The notes below the pieces were generated by a model, which saw only the letters and a program-made list of their open reading frames with translations, did not search any database and had not been told where the DNA came from. Positions 17,668-25,969 of a stretch of 64,000 nucleotides of DNA are shown here, piece by piece. Each line of letters opens with the position of its first letter. The stretch's first letter is position 1. Source of the DNA: JAMQPK01 sp035937795 (lineage in GTDB: Bacteria > Acidobacteriota > Vicinamibacteria > Vicinamibacterales > JAMQPK01); the NCBI GenBank assembly GCA_035937795.1, contig DASZHO010000089.1:22979-86978 (forward strand). Direction: 5' to 3'. Position numbers and translations under genes: made by a program.

Positions 17668-18477
17668 ATGCCGCTGGATGTTGCCGCGGAGGTTCTTTTC
17701 AACACGCACCTTTCCGGCGATTACAACGTGCTCGGTCTGGCCGCGCCGGAAATTGCCGCGAGCGCCGGGCCGGGACAGTTCGTGATGTTGAAGAGCGGCA
17801 ACCGGCTCGAGCCGCTGCTGCGGCGGCCGTTTTCCGTGTTCGAAACTCTCGAGGCCGACGGGACGACAACGGGGCTTTCCATTCTCAACAAGCGGATCGG
17901 GCCTTCAACCACGCTTCTCTTCGAGGCAAGGCCCGGCGATCGGGTCCAGTGCCTCGGGCCGCTCGGCCGGCCGTTCGTCCCGGTCGCGCCGCCGGACGAG
18001 GCGTGGCTGATTGCCGGCGGCGTGGGTCTGGCGCCTTTTGCCATGCTCGCCGAGCGGTTGCGCGCCAGGGGCACGGCAGTGCGGCTCTACTACGGAGCGC
18101 GTCGCGCATCCGAGCTGTTTTTCCTGGATGCCTTCGAACAGCTCGGCGTCCGGTTGATCCTGACCACCGAAGACGGCAGCCGCGGCCTGCACGGGCGGGT
18201 GACGGCGCCGCTCGAGCGCGATCTCGGCGACCGCGCCGAGCCCGTGAGAGCGATGCTGTATGCGTGCGGGCCGGAGCCGATGCTCGCCGCCGTCGCAAGG
18301 CTCGCGGCCGCCCACGGCCGCCAGTCACAAGTCTCCGTCGAACGCGTGATGGGCTGCGGTCTCGGCGGCTGCTACAGCTGCGTGATCCCTCTCAAAGCGA
18401 CAGGGCGCGGCGCGCACTACGTACGGTCGTGCATCGCAGGGCCCGTCTTCCGGGGAGACGAAATCGAGTGGCGGTAG
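17668..18477 (+). CDS. pyrK: Dihydroorotate dehydrogenase B electron-transfer subunit
   Basis: Protein of 269 aa. The FAD domain has RRPFSVFE, the NAD-binding domain GGVGLAPFAMLAERL, and the C-terminus a [2Fe-2S] site C-G-L-G-G-C-Y-S-C with a further cysteine in VRSCIAGPVF. It carries electrons from the PyrD flavin to NAD+. The ATG at 17668 is preceded by CTCGGAG. A TATACT lies only about 9 bases before the start, so transcripts may have very short leaders. It overlaps pyrD by 10 bases. Confidence 0.95.
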   Translation: MPLDVAAEVLFNTHLSGDYNVLGLAAPEIAASAGPGQFVMLKSGNRLEPLLRRPFSVFETLEADGTTTGLSILNKRIGPSTTLLFEARPGDRVQCLGPLGRPFVPVAPPDEAWLIAGGVGLAPFAMLAERLRARGTAVRLYYGARRASELFFLDAFEQLGVRLILTTEDGSRGLHGRVTAPLERDLGDRAEPVRAMLYACGPEPMLAAVARLAAAHGRQSQVSVERVMGCGLGGCYSCVIPLKATGRGAHYVRSCIAGPVFRGDEIEWR

Positions 18478-19412
18478 ATCTCGCGGTCGGGATCGGCGCG
18501 CTGAGGCTGGCCAATCCGCTCATTGCGGCGAGCGGATGCTTCGGGTACGGCACCGAGTACGGCGACGTGATCGATCTCTCCTCGCTCGGCGCCGTTGCGG
18601 TCAAGGGACTCTTCCTGACCGAGCGCGAAGGCCATCCGCCGCCTCGCATCGTTGAAACGCCGGCGGGGATGTTGAACGCCATCGGGCTGCAGGGCATCGG
18701 CGTCCATCGCTTCATCGCGGAGAAAATGCCCGAGCTCCGCGCGCGCGGCGCCGTCGTGATCGTCAACATCTGCGGCACGACGATTCAGGAGTACGTCGAG
18801 CTGGCGAGAATTCTGTCGGACGTGGAAGGCGTCGCGGCGCTCGAGCTCAATATCTCGTGCCCGAACATCAAGGAAGGCGGGATCACATTCGGCTGCAGCG
18901 TTCATGGAACGGCCGATGTGGTGCGGAGCGTGCGCGCGGCGACGCGGCTGCCGATCATCCCGAAACTCACGCCGAATGTGACCGACATCAGCTCGATTGC
19001 AAGAGCTGCCGAAGAGGCGGGCGCCGACGCGGTTTCGCTCGTGAATACCTTTCTGGCGATGGCCATCGACGTGGAAACGCGGCGTCCTCGTCTTTCGAAC
19101 ATCGTCGGCGGCTTGAGCGGGCCGGCCATCCGGCCGATCGCGGTCCGGATGGTGTACGAATGCAGGCACGCCGTGCGTATTCCGATAATCGGCATGGGCG
19201 GCATCCAAACGGCCGCGGACGTGCTGGAATTCATGATTGCCGGCGCCTCGGCCGTGCAGGTCGGCACCGCGAACTTCTCCGATCCGATGATCTGGCCGAA
19301 GCTCGTCGACGGGTTGCGGGCGTATCTGGAACGCCACAACCTGAGGACCATCGCCGAGCTCACGGGAACGATTGACACGAGCGCGCGGGAAAAGGAATGG
19401 ATCAGCTCCTAG
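18468..19412 (+). CDS. pyrD: Dihydroorotate dehydrogenase, class 1B catalytic subunit
   Basis: Protein of 314 aa from GTG 18468, inside the end of pyrK; a GGGGAG site lies about 10 bases upstream. NISCPNIKEGG contains the catalytic cysteine (C131) that marks class 1 enzymes. ASGCFGYGTEYG, KLTPNVTD and GMGGIQTAADVLEF are the FMN-binding blocks. With PyrK it forms the NAD-dependent heterotetramer that oxidises dihydroorotate to orotate, working with the adjacent pyrF and the pyrB/pyrC genes across the phosphatase gene. Confidence 0.96.
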   Translation: MAVDLAVGIGALRLANPLIAASGCFGYGTEYGDVIDLSSLGAVAVKGLFLTEREGHPPPRIVETPAGMLNAIGLQGIGVHRFIAEKMPELRARGAVVIVNICGTTIQEYVELARILSDVEGVAALELNISCPNIKEGGITFGCSVHGTADVVRSVRAATRLPIIPKLTPNVTDISSIARAAEEAGADAVSLVNTFLAMAIDVETRRPRLSNIVGGLSGPAIRPIAVRMVYECRHAVRIPIIGMGGIQTAADVLEFMIAGASAVQVGTANFSDPMIWPKLVDGLRAYLERHNLRTIAELTGTIDTSAREKEWISS

Positions 19413-20095
19413 TCGCGCTCGATGTCGACAACGCCATTGAAGCGATCGAAATGGCGGCCAGGCTGCGCGGCCGCGTCGGCGGATTCAAGGTTGGAAGCCA
19501 GCTGTTCACCGCCGAAGGCCCCGCGCTGGTCCGGCGCCTCATCGAGCAGGGCGATAGAATCTTTCTGGATCTGAAGTTCCACGACATTCCGAACACCGTG
19601 GCCGGCGCCGTGAGATCGGCGGCACGGCTCGGCGTCTGGATGTTGACCGTGCACGCATCAGGCGGCCTCGACATGCTGAAGGCGGCGAAACGCGCGGCCG
19701 GCGAAGCGGTGTCCGCCCGGCGGACACCGGCGCCGCTCGTGGTTGCGGTGACGGCGCTGACCAGTCTGGACGACCGCGCGCTTCTTGACATCGGCGTGAA
19801 CCGCTCGATGGAGCGGCACGTCGAGGAATTGGCGGCGCTGGCCGACAGGGCAGGCCTCGACGGGGTCGTGGCCTCTCCGCACGAGCTGAGGATGCTGCGG
19901 CCCAAGTTCCCCAATCTCACGATCGTGACGCCGGGCATTCGTGCCGCAACGGCCCCAGCCGACGATCAATCGCGAACGCTGAGCGCCCGCGAGGCGCTCG
20001 GCGCAGGCGCGGATTACATCGTGGTTGGACGGCCGATTATTGCCGCTCCTGATCCGCGTGCCGCCGCCGACGAGATCGCCTTGTCGGCGCGATGA
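19397..20095 (+). CDS. pyrF: Orotidine-5'-phosphate decarboxylase
   Basis: Protein of 232 aa. The catalytic tetrad motif is FLDLKFHDIPNTV (D58, K60, D63). VTPGIR and the ADYIVVGRPI phosphate-binding loop close the barrel. It decarboxylates OMP to UMP, the last de novo step. The start overlaps pyrD by 16 bases and the stop overlaps the next gene by four (ATGA), so translation is probably coupled. Confidence 0.97.
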   Translation: MDQLLVALDVDNAIEAIEMAARLRGRVGGFKVGSQLFTAEGPALVRRLIEQGDRIFLDLKFHDIPNTVAGAVRSAARLGVWMLTVHASGGLDMLKAAKRAAGEAVSARRTPAPLVVAVTALTSLDDRALLDIGVNRSMERHVEELAALADRAGLDGVVASPHELRMLRPKFPNLTIVTPGIRAATAPADDQSRTLSAREALGAGADYIVVGRPIIAAPDPRAAADEIALSAR

Positions 20096-20334
20096 CGCTG
20101 ACCATCTACACCAGGCCCGGCTGCCATCTCTGCGATGAGATGAAAGCGGTCGTCCGGCGCGTGCTTCAGCGCCGCGAGGACATCTCGCTCGAAGAAGTCG
20201 ACATCTCTCGCGATGCAGCGCTCGTCGAACGCTACGGGACGGAGATTCCCGTGTTGTTGATCGATGGAACCAAAGCCGCGAAGTACCGGGTGACGGAAGA
20301 GCAACTGACCCAGATGTTGGACCGAAGGAGTTAG
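20092..20334 (+). CDS. Glutaredoxin-like small thiol protein (DUF836 type)
   Basis: Protein of 80 aa with the thioredoxin-fold start LTIYTRPGCHLCDEMKAVV (CHLC redox pair) and the cis-proline EIPVLLIDG. It is probably a cytosolic disulfide reductant. It overlaps pyrF by four bases, so it is the last gene of the pyrK-D-F unit, but no direct role in pyrimidine synthesis is evident. Confidence 0.85.
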   Translation: MTLTIYTRPGCHLCDEMKAVVRRVLQRREDISLEEVDISRDAALVERYGTEIPVLLIDGTKAAKYRVTEEQLTQMLDRRS

Positions 20335-20348
20335 GCTTCCCTTACGCC

Positions 20349-20921
20349 TTACTTCGCCGTAATCACCGAGTGCACCCGACGGTTCTGCTGCCAGCAGGCA
20401 TCGTTCTCCTCGGTGCAGACCGGCTGTTCCTTGCCTTTGCTCACCACCGTCATCCGGTCGGCCGCCACGCCGAGGCTCGCCAGATAGTCCTTCGCCGCGG
20501 ACGAGCGGCGCTCGCCCAACGCAAGGTTGTATTCGGCGGTGCCGCGCGAGTCGGCGTGTCCTTCAACCGTGATGCGTGTCGTCGGGAATCGTTTCAGCCA
20601 ATCCGCGTTCCTCGCCAACACGGCGCGGGCATCGTCTCGTAGATCCGCCTTGTCGTAGTCGAAGTAGGCGTTGGCCAGCGGCTGTTCCGCGTTCAACTGA
20701 TCGACCGTCTTCTGGCTGAAAATCTGTTCCTCGGTCAGAGGGGCCGGTGCGCGCGGCGGCGGAGGCGGCGGCGGTGGTGGTGGTGGCGGCGGTGGTGGTG
20801 GAGCGGGCGCCGTCGGCGGCGGTGGCGGTGTTGGAGCCGGGGGCGGCACTGGCCGTTTGCAGGCCGCGGCCGTCAGACCCAAGAGGGCGCAGAGTGCGCC
20901 GACCAAGAGAAATCGTCGCAT
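20349..20921 (-). CDS. Pal-like OmpA-domain lipoprotein with polyproline linker
   Basis: Protein of 190 aa. The signal ends in a lipobox (LTAAAC) with Cys about residue 21, giving a lipid-anchored outer-membrane protein. A run of roughly 40 mostly proline residues (about 24-62) is followed by an OmpA/Pal peptidoglycan-binding domain: YFDYDKADLRDDARAVL, ITVEGHADSRGTAEYNLALGE with the expected D and R ligands for diaminopimelate. It tethers the outer membrane to the wall. No tol genes are adjacent, so the symbol pal is not assigned. The ATG has GGAG 7 bases upstream. Confidence 0.87.
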   Translation of the reverse strand: MRRFLLVGALCALLGLTAAACKRPVPPPAPTPPPPPTAPAPPPPPPPPPPPPPPPPRAPAPLTEEQIFSQKTVDQLNAEQPLANAYFDYDKADLRDDARAVLARNADWLKRFPTTRITVEGHADSRGTAEYNLALGERRSSAAKDYLASLGVAADRMTVVSKGKEQPVCTEENDACWQQNRRVHSVITAK

Positions 20922-20991
20922 GGAATTCTCCTCAGTCGAAGTTGCGCAGCGATCGAACGAAGCGCGCGACAGAGTACCATAAAATTCATCC

Positions 20992-21741
20992 GTGGACCGG
21001 ATGCTGGAAGAAACCTATCGTGCTGAACAGCGGCACTTCTGGTTTCAAGGTCTTCGGCGGTTTGTGCTCCCATTTATACAGGAGGCCATCTCGGGCCTGA
21101 CACGTCCACGGCTCCTCGACTGCGGCTGCGGCACCGGCAGTAATCTACGGTTTCTCCAGCAGTTCGGGGCGGCGTTCGGTGTGGACTTGACCTGGCGCGG
21201 CCTCCAATTTGCTCACGGGCATGGGCTCACGCGTCTCGCGCAGGGCAGCGTGGCAGCGCTGCCGTTCGGGTCGGGCCTGATCGACCTCGCGCTTTCCTTC
21301 GATGTCCTGTATTGCCTGGACGATGAGGACGAGCGGCGAGCCATTGCCGAAATGCATCGCGTGCTGCGTCCTGGCGGCTCCGTGATCGTCAACGCCGCGG
21401 CGCTCGACATGTTGAAGGGCGATCACTCCGCTCTGGTATCGGAAGTGCGCCGGTACACCCGTGAGGGACTGCGTGTGAAGCTGGAACGCGCCGGATTCCG
21501 TGTCGATCGAATCACCTACACCAACGCGGCGCTGTTTCCGGTGACGGCAGCCGTACGCGCGCTCCAGCGCCTCCGGGGAGTGAAGCCCGGCGGGGGACCG
21601 CGAGGGGATTTCTACGTGCCGCCGGCGCCGGTGAACGCGCTGTTTGCCGGCGCCCTCGCGGTCGAATCGAAGCTGATCGCGGCCGGCATCAACATGCCGG
21701 CCGGAAGTTCAGTGCTCTGTCTGGCCCGCAAGGGTTCGTAG
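20992..21741 (+). CDS. SAM-dependent methyltransferase, class I
   Basis: Protein of 249 aa. LLDCGCGTGSNLRFL is the SAM-binding motif I, and LALSFDVLYCLDDEDERRAIAEMHRVLRPGGSVI spans motifs II-III. The N-terminal EQRHFWFQGLRRF is shared with methyltransferases found near glycan and lipid genes, but the substrate is unknown. GTG at 20992 or ATG at 21001 could start translation. The 70 bases upstream, divergent from the Pal-like gene, must hold its promoter. Confidence 0.85.
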   Translation: MDRMLEETYRAEQRHFWFQGLRRFVLPFIQEAISGLTRPRLLDCGCGTGSNLRFLQQFGAAFGVDLTWRGLQFAHGHGLTRLAQGSVAALPFGSGLIDLALSFDVLYCLDDEDERRAIAEMHRVLRPGGSVIVNAAALDMLKGDHSALVSEVRRYTREGLRVKLERAGFRVDRITYTNAALFPVTAAVRALQRLRGVKPGGGPRGDFYVPPAPVNALFAGALAVESKLIAAGINMPAGSSVLCLARKGS

Positions 21742-21745
21742 GCGC

Positions 21746-24013
21746 CTACTGGCCCTGCACCTCGAACTTGAATATCCGAAGGCCCAGCGTGCGCTTGTCG
21801 GGACTGCCCGAACGTTGGTAGGGCACGAACGTCCTGTCGGTCTCGATCGTGACCATTCCATCGGCTGCAGCCAGCGTCGCCGCTGGAATCCGGGCAGCCA
21901 GCTCGAAATCGGTCGAGGGGGTCGCCGTCGCGAGCACCTGGCTCCCGGCGCGTATGGCGACGTGGGGGGCGCTGTCAAAGTAAGTGAGCGGCGACTCGCC
22001 CGCCACGGCCACCGTCACATCGCGGCCGCCTGAATTTATGAAGGTGACGGCGCGATCGGTCGTCCAGCGCCACCGGCGCTGCATGTCGCGGTTGTATTCG
22101 ATTTCATTCCACCCCGCCTGCTGAACGAAAAATAGATCGCCGGGCGGCTCGACCGCAAACTGGGTCAGCCGGATTTTCTCGGGCGTCCCGTCGGGATAGG
22201 CGTAGAACACCGCCAGCCGCTTGAACGCGCCACCAGCGAGGCTCCCGGGCGGCAGCATCATTCGCTTGAAGAACGTACCTCCCGCCGGCACATCCCATCG
22301 GTCGATCGGGCGATCCCCGACCGTCAGGGAGACGTGCGCATCGGTCCCGCCATTCTCGCCGCCGATCGCCAGCAGGGCGGCGTCGGGACGGCTTCGCACG
22401 TAGGCGATCGCTTCGTGTGTGCCGCGATGTTCCGACATGTTCAGCGTCTCGGACGTGAGATGCCATCCTTCCTCGCCGAACCATCCAGGCGGAGAATCGA
22501 TGCGGACAAGATCGACGATGTCGGGACGCACGCCGCTCATGAAATTCTGGCGCGCAAAATGCCACACGTAGCGTCCTTGCAGCTTGCGGCTCAACGGATC
22601 GATCAGCTCGATGTCGGTTCGGGCCGGGTCGGCGAGAAACCAGACCGGAGCGGTATTGCCCTCACGCCAGTACGCGTCCAACTCGAGCCATTCGCGCATC
22701 GGCGGAGCCCTCAGGACATTCGCGGCACCAAAGCTCTGCGTCTGCACGGAACGCAAGATGCCCTGATGCATGCCGATGGCGGCGTCCGGGTTCCGCTCGA
22801 GAGCACGATGCAGCTCGGCCAGGGCGGCGAACGCGGGGCTTCCCTCGTGCGCGTACACGCTGGCTGCGGGCAGCGTCAACGCGAGCGACCAGATCACGAT
22901 CGCGGCCACCGCGGCGGCCGACAAGGGGAACGGCCGGACGCCCTTTTGCAGCGTTTCCAGGCCTCGCACGGCCAGCAGCGCCATGACCGGAATCAGCGGC
23001 AGCGCGTATCTCGTGGTCACCGTTTCCTGAAACACGAGATGGAACATCGCGTACGGCACGGCGAGCGCGATCACGAGAATCGCGGCCCTTCGCGCGCGCC
23101 AGAACAGCGCGGCCATGCCGACGGCCGCCAGCGCAAAGACGATGCCGCCGAGCGGTGCGGAAGCCCAGGGATAGATGAACGTCTGCAGGAGGCCAATCGC
23201 AAGGCGCCTGGGCGTGGGATTGCGATAGAGCATGTCGACCCCGCTGAAGTCTTCGCCGCCCTGCGACGAGAGCGCGGTGCGATAGGCCGCGAGCCCGCCG
23301 CTGGCGATGATGAGCGGTATGGCCCAGGCGAGCGTGCCGATCGAAAAGGTCATGGCGCTGCCGAGCAGCGCGCCCGCGGCCCCGCGGCCGGCGCGCTGCA
23401 GCAGCACGAGCAGCAGCAGCGGCAGCGTCAGGACGGCGGCCTGCGATCGAAACCCGATCGCGATCGCGGAAAGGAACGCGCCCAGGACGATCATTTTTCC
23501 CGACGCTTCGAGCGCCTGCGGCGTGCGCGCCGGATCCATCCGCTGCCGGACGTAGGCGGCGGCCAGCGCCGCCTGCGCCGCGAGCGTCACGGCAAGACCG
23601 GGGATGTCGCTCATCGGCCGCAGCGCGTTGAACCAATACAGCGGGCTGGCGATCGCGAGCACCGTCGCGAGCGCGGGTCCCAGGGCCTGCCGCGTTGGAT
23701 CGGGCCGCGGCTCGAGCGCCTCGATGCTGCGAAAGAGCGCCAGCAGCGGAAAGACCGCGAGCGCGCCGAAGACGGCGCCCAGCACGGCCAGCGCCTTCGG
23801 ATCCGACGGTACGACCGCCCGCGCGAGTTTTCCGAGCGCCATGAATATCGGGTACCCGGGGGGATGCGGCTGATGCTTGGTGGGATCGAAATCGTGGAGG
23901 CCGAGCGCGAAATTCAGCGAATCGATGTCCTCGAGCGTCGAGGGAAGAAATGCGAGATGCGCGACGAGGAACACCGTCGCGAGCCCGGAGGCCAGGAGCA
24001 GTTTCGGCTTCAA
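21746..24013 (-). CDS. Large polytopic membrane protein, glycosyltransferase 39/83-like
   Basis: Protein of 755 aa from a TTG at 24013 that overlaps the preceding stop as TTGA. About ten hydrophobic segments fill residues 5-430. The first loop (STLEDIDSLNFALGLHDFDP followed by HQPHPPGYPIF) has the acidic and proline pattern of lipid-dependent GT-C glycosyltransferases. The C-terminal 300 residues are soluble and probably periplasmic, with beta-sandwich-like character. It may transfer a sugar from polyprenyl phosphate outside the membrane. It is translationally linked to the LarE-like and LysW-like genes, though a functional link is not obvious. Confidence 0.7.
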   Translation of the reverse strand: MKPKLLLASGLATVFLVAHLAFLPSTLEDIDSLNFALGLHDFDPTKHQPHPPGYPIFMALGKLARAVVPSDPKALAVLGAVFGALAVFPLLALFRSIEALEPRPDPTRQALGPALATVLAIASPLYWFNALRPMSDIPGLAVTLAAQAALAAAYVRQRMDPARTPQALEASGKMIVLGAFLSAIAIGFRSQAAVLTLPLLLLVLLQRAGRGAAGALLGSAMTFSIGTLAWAIPLIIASGGLAAYRTALSSQGGEDFSGVDMLYRNPTPRRLAIGLLQTFIYPWASAPLGGIVFALAAVGMAALFWRARRAAILVIALAVPYAMFHLVFQETVTTRYALPLIPVMALLAVRGLETLQKGVRPFPLSAAAVAAIVIWSLALTLPAASVYAHEGSPAFAALAELHRALERNPDAAIGMHQGILRSVQTQSFGAANVLRAPPMREWLELDAYWREGNTAPVWFLADPARTDIELIDPLSRKLQGRYVWHFARQNFMSGVRPDIVDLVRIDSPPGWFGEEGWHLTSETLNMSEHRGTHEAIAYVRSRPDAALLAIGGENGGTDAHVSLTVGDRPIDRWDVPAGGTFFKRMMLPPGSLAGGAFKRLAVFYAYPDGTPEKIRLTQFAVEPPGDLFFVQQAGWNEIEYNRDMQRRWRWTTDRAVTFINSGGRDVTVAVAGESPLTYFDSAPHVAIRAGSQVLATATPSTDFELAARIPAATLAAADGMVTIETDRTFVPYQRSGSPDKRTLGLRIFKFEVQGQ

Positions 24014-24813
24014 ACCTGGCGAAGCATCAGGCCTTCGTTCAGACTTCCTGTGCGATAGCCCTTGGGGTCGATCATCACCGACTCGTAGCCGGCGGCGCGC
24101 AGCTCGCGCACGATCGATTTGTACATCTCGGGTTCGAGCGCGCGGCCGAGCTCCTCGCACGCCACCTCGACTTTGGCGAGCGAGTCATGATGGCGGACGC
24201 GGCACACGCGGAAGCCGAGCGCGTGCAGCGCGTCCTCGCCGCGCTCGATCTGCCGCAGCTTGTCCGGCGTCACTTCGTGGTGATAGGGGATACGCGACGA
24301 CAAGCAGGCCGACGCCGGCTCGTCCCAGACGGGCAACCCCGCCTCGCGCGAGAGCGCGCGAATATCGGCCTTGCCCAGCCCCGCCTCGTCGAGCGGGCTC
24401 CTCACGCCGAACTCGCGCGCCGCGCGGCGCCCCGGCCGGTAGTCGCCGCGGTCATCGGCATTGGTGCCGTCCACCACGCACTGGAAGCCGCGGGCGCTCT
24501 TCATGGCCGTGAGCCGGGTGTAGAGCTCGTGCTTGCAGAAGTAACAGCGATTTTCGGGGTTGGCGCGGTACTCCGGCCGCTCGATTTCTCCGGTGTGGAT
24601 GATCTCGTGCTGCAGCGTGAACTCGCGCGCCACTCGCAGCGCGAGCTCGCGATGGTGGGCGGGATAGCTCGCGCTTTCAGCCGTGACGCACAGCGCGCGC
24701 GCGCCAAGGATCTCGGTCGCCGCGTACGCGAGATACGCGCTGTCGACGCCGCCGCTGAAGGCGACGATCACCGAGCGCATGTCGGACAGGATCGACCGCA
24801 GCTCGGATGTCAC
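24010..24813 (-). CDS. LarE-like ATP-dependent PP-loop sulfur transferase family protein
   Basis: Protein of 267 aa. The PP-loop ATP pyrophosphatase motif is VAFSGGVDSAYLAY (SGGVDS at 20-25). DGTNADDRGDYRPG and SACLSSRIPYHHEVT are LarE family blocks. Three cysteines are placed as in the iron-sulfur type of LarE: C90 and C93 in NRCYFCK and C170 in ASACLSSR. LarE provides sulfur for the nickel-pincer cofactor of lactate racemase, but no larA, larB or larC lies in the window. The start is GTG, overlapping the LysW-like stop as GTGA, which suggests a shared task with that carrier. Confidence 0.8.
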   Translation of the reverse strand: MTSELRSILSDMRSVIVAFSGGVDSAYLAYAATEILGARALCVTAESASYPAHHRELALRVAREFTLQHEIIHTGEIERPEYRANPENRCYFCKHELYTRLTAMKSARGFQCVVDGTNADDRGDYRPGRRAAREFGVRSPLDEAGLGKADIRALSREAGLPVWDEPASACLSSRIPYHHEVTPDKLRQIERGEDALHALGFRVCRVRHHDSLAKVEVACEELGRALEPEMYKSIVRELRAAGYESVMIDPKGYRTGSLNEGLMLRQV

Positions 24814-25067
24814 TCGTCCCAGTCCTCTTCCTCCTCCGCCTCTTCGTCCTCGTCAACATCATCGTCGTCGCCGAGCTCGTCCTCGTCTTCGACGTCCTCC
24901 TCATCATCGTCCTCTTCATCCTCTTCGGACGCGAGGTCGAGCTCCAGCGGAGCGAGGCCGGTGACTTCGAGATTCGACCCGCACTCCGGGCAGCTGAGCA
25001 GATCGCCCTTGTCGACGTCGTACTCGTCGACTTCGATCTCGGCGTCACATTCGGGGCAGGTTGCCAT
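24810..25067 (-). CDS. LysW-like zinc-ribbon carrier protein with long acidic insert
   Basis: Protein of 85 aa from ATG 25067 (AGGAG site 7 bases upstream). Residues 1-45 match LysW: TCPECDAEIEVDEYDVDKG, a zinc ribbon (C4, C7, C26, C29), and LEVTGLAPLELDLA. LysW is normally 53-56 aa and ends EDWGE, its terminal glutamate carrying the amino-group substrate in lysine/arginine synthesis. Here a run of about 35 Asp/Glu residues is inserted and the end is EEDWDE, so Gly is changed to Asp while the terminal Glu is kept. No LysX or LysZ homologue is nearby. It could be an amino-group or sulfur carrier for the overlapping LarE-like enzyme. Confidence 0.8.
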   Translation of the reverse strand: MATCPECDAEIEVDEYDVDKGDLLSCPECGSNLEVTGLAPLELDLASEEDEEDDDEEDVEDEDELGDDDDVDEDEEAEEEEDWDE

Positions 25068-25213
25068 TTCGTACTCCTGAGTCACGCCCGCGGCCTCGAA
25101 CGTGCCAATGCGGGAAGAGTTCGGATTATAGCGAGAACCTGTTAAATTCTGCAACGCGAGCTAACGGAAAACGCCTCGCATCCCGATACATTCGATGGGA
25201 AGACTACCGCCTC

Positions 25214-25933
25214 ATGACCACAACTCTCGCCGCCGCCAAGACCGTTCTCATCGCCGACGATACGGCGTTCGTCCGAGACCGCTTCAAGACGGCGCTCGAA
25301 ACTGCGGGGCATCGCGCGGTGGTCGTAAAGAGCGCCGCGGAGCTGCTGGCGCGCGTGCGCGCGGACCTCGACCAACTCGATTTGCTCGTGATCGACCTGC
25401 GGCTGCCGCACGCCGCAGGGGTCGAGCTGGTGCGCAGCATCCGCAAGCTCGATGGCGGACGGCTTCCCATCCTGATTTTCAGCGGGACGATCACCAGTGC
25501 CGAAGAGGTGCGCGACCTTGCGGCGCTTGGCGTCGCCGGCTACGTGAATGAGTACAGCGCGGTGCAGCACATTCTGCCGTCGCTGGCGCCCCATCTGTTT
25601 CCCGACAACTTCAACCGCCGGGGCAGCCCGCGCGTCGTGCTCGGCATCCCCACCGCGTATCGGTTCGGCAACACGATTGCGGCCGCGCTGACGCTCAACC
25701 TGAGCCGGGGCGGCATCGCCATTCGCACGACGAGCCCGCTGGAAAGCGGGGCGAAGATGCGCCTTCGGTTCCGCCTGCCCGGCTCCAGGCGCGATATCGA
25801 TGCGGAAGGCCGCGTGACGTGGAGCGACCGCCGCAACGGCATGGGCCTGCAGTTCGAAAAAGTCGATCCCACCGACCAGGCCGCCATCGACGAATTCGTC
25901 GACGCGCATTTCTTCAGCAGCAGAAAAATCTGA
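25214..25933 (+). CDS. Response-regulator receiver fused to a PilZ domain
   Basis: Protein of 239 aa. Residues 9-125 form a receiver domain (VLIADDTAF acidic pair, phospho-acceptor D61 in LLVIDLRLP, ILIFSGT, then G-Y-V-N-E where Lys is usual). Residues about 135-235 form a PilZ domain with RRGSPR and NLSRGGIAI, fitting the RxxxR and (D/N)xSxxG c-di-GMP-binding motifs. It would combine phosphorylation input with c-di-GMP sensing. No kinase is adjacent. ATG 25214 is chosen because the receiver starts soon after it. Confidence 0.87.
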   Translation: MTTTLAAAKTVLIADDTAFVRDRFKTALETAGHRAVVVKSAAELLARVRADLDQLDLLVIDLRLPHAAGVELVRSIRKLDGGRLPILIFSGTITSAEEVRDLAALGVAGYVNEYSAVQHILPSLAPHLFPDNFNRRGSPRVVLGIPTAYRFGNTIAAALTLNLSRGGIAIRTTSPLESGAKMRLRFRLPGSRRDIDAEGRVTWSDRRNGMGLQFEKVDPTDQAAIDEFVDAHFFSSRKI

Positions 25934-25969
25934 CAGGAAACCTGTAGGATCCTGGCGGAGGCTTTCCTC

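Noticed and set aside
24014..24160. Longer N-terminus for the membrane GT-like protein
   Set aside because: The extra residues are Arg-rich and lie inside the LarE-like gene; the TTG at 24013 overlapping its stop gives a proper membrane N-terminus.
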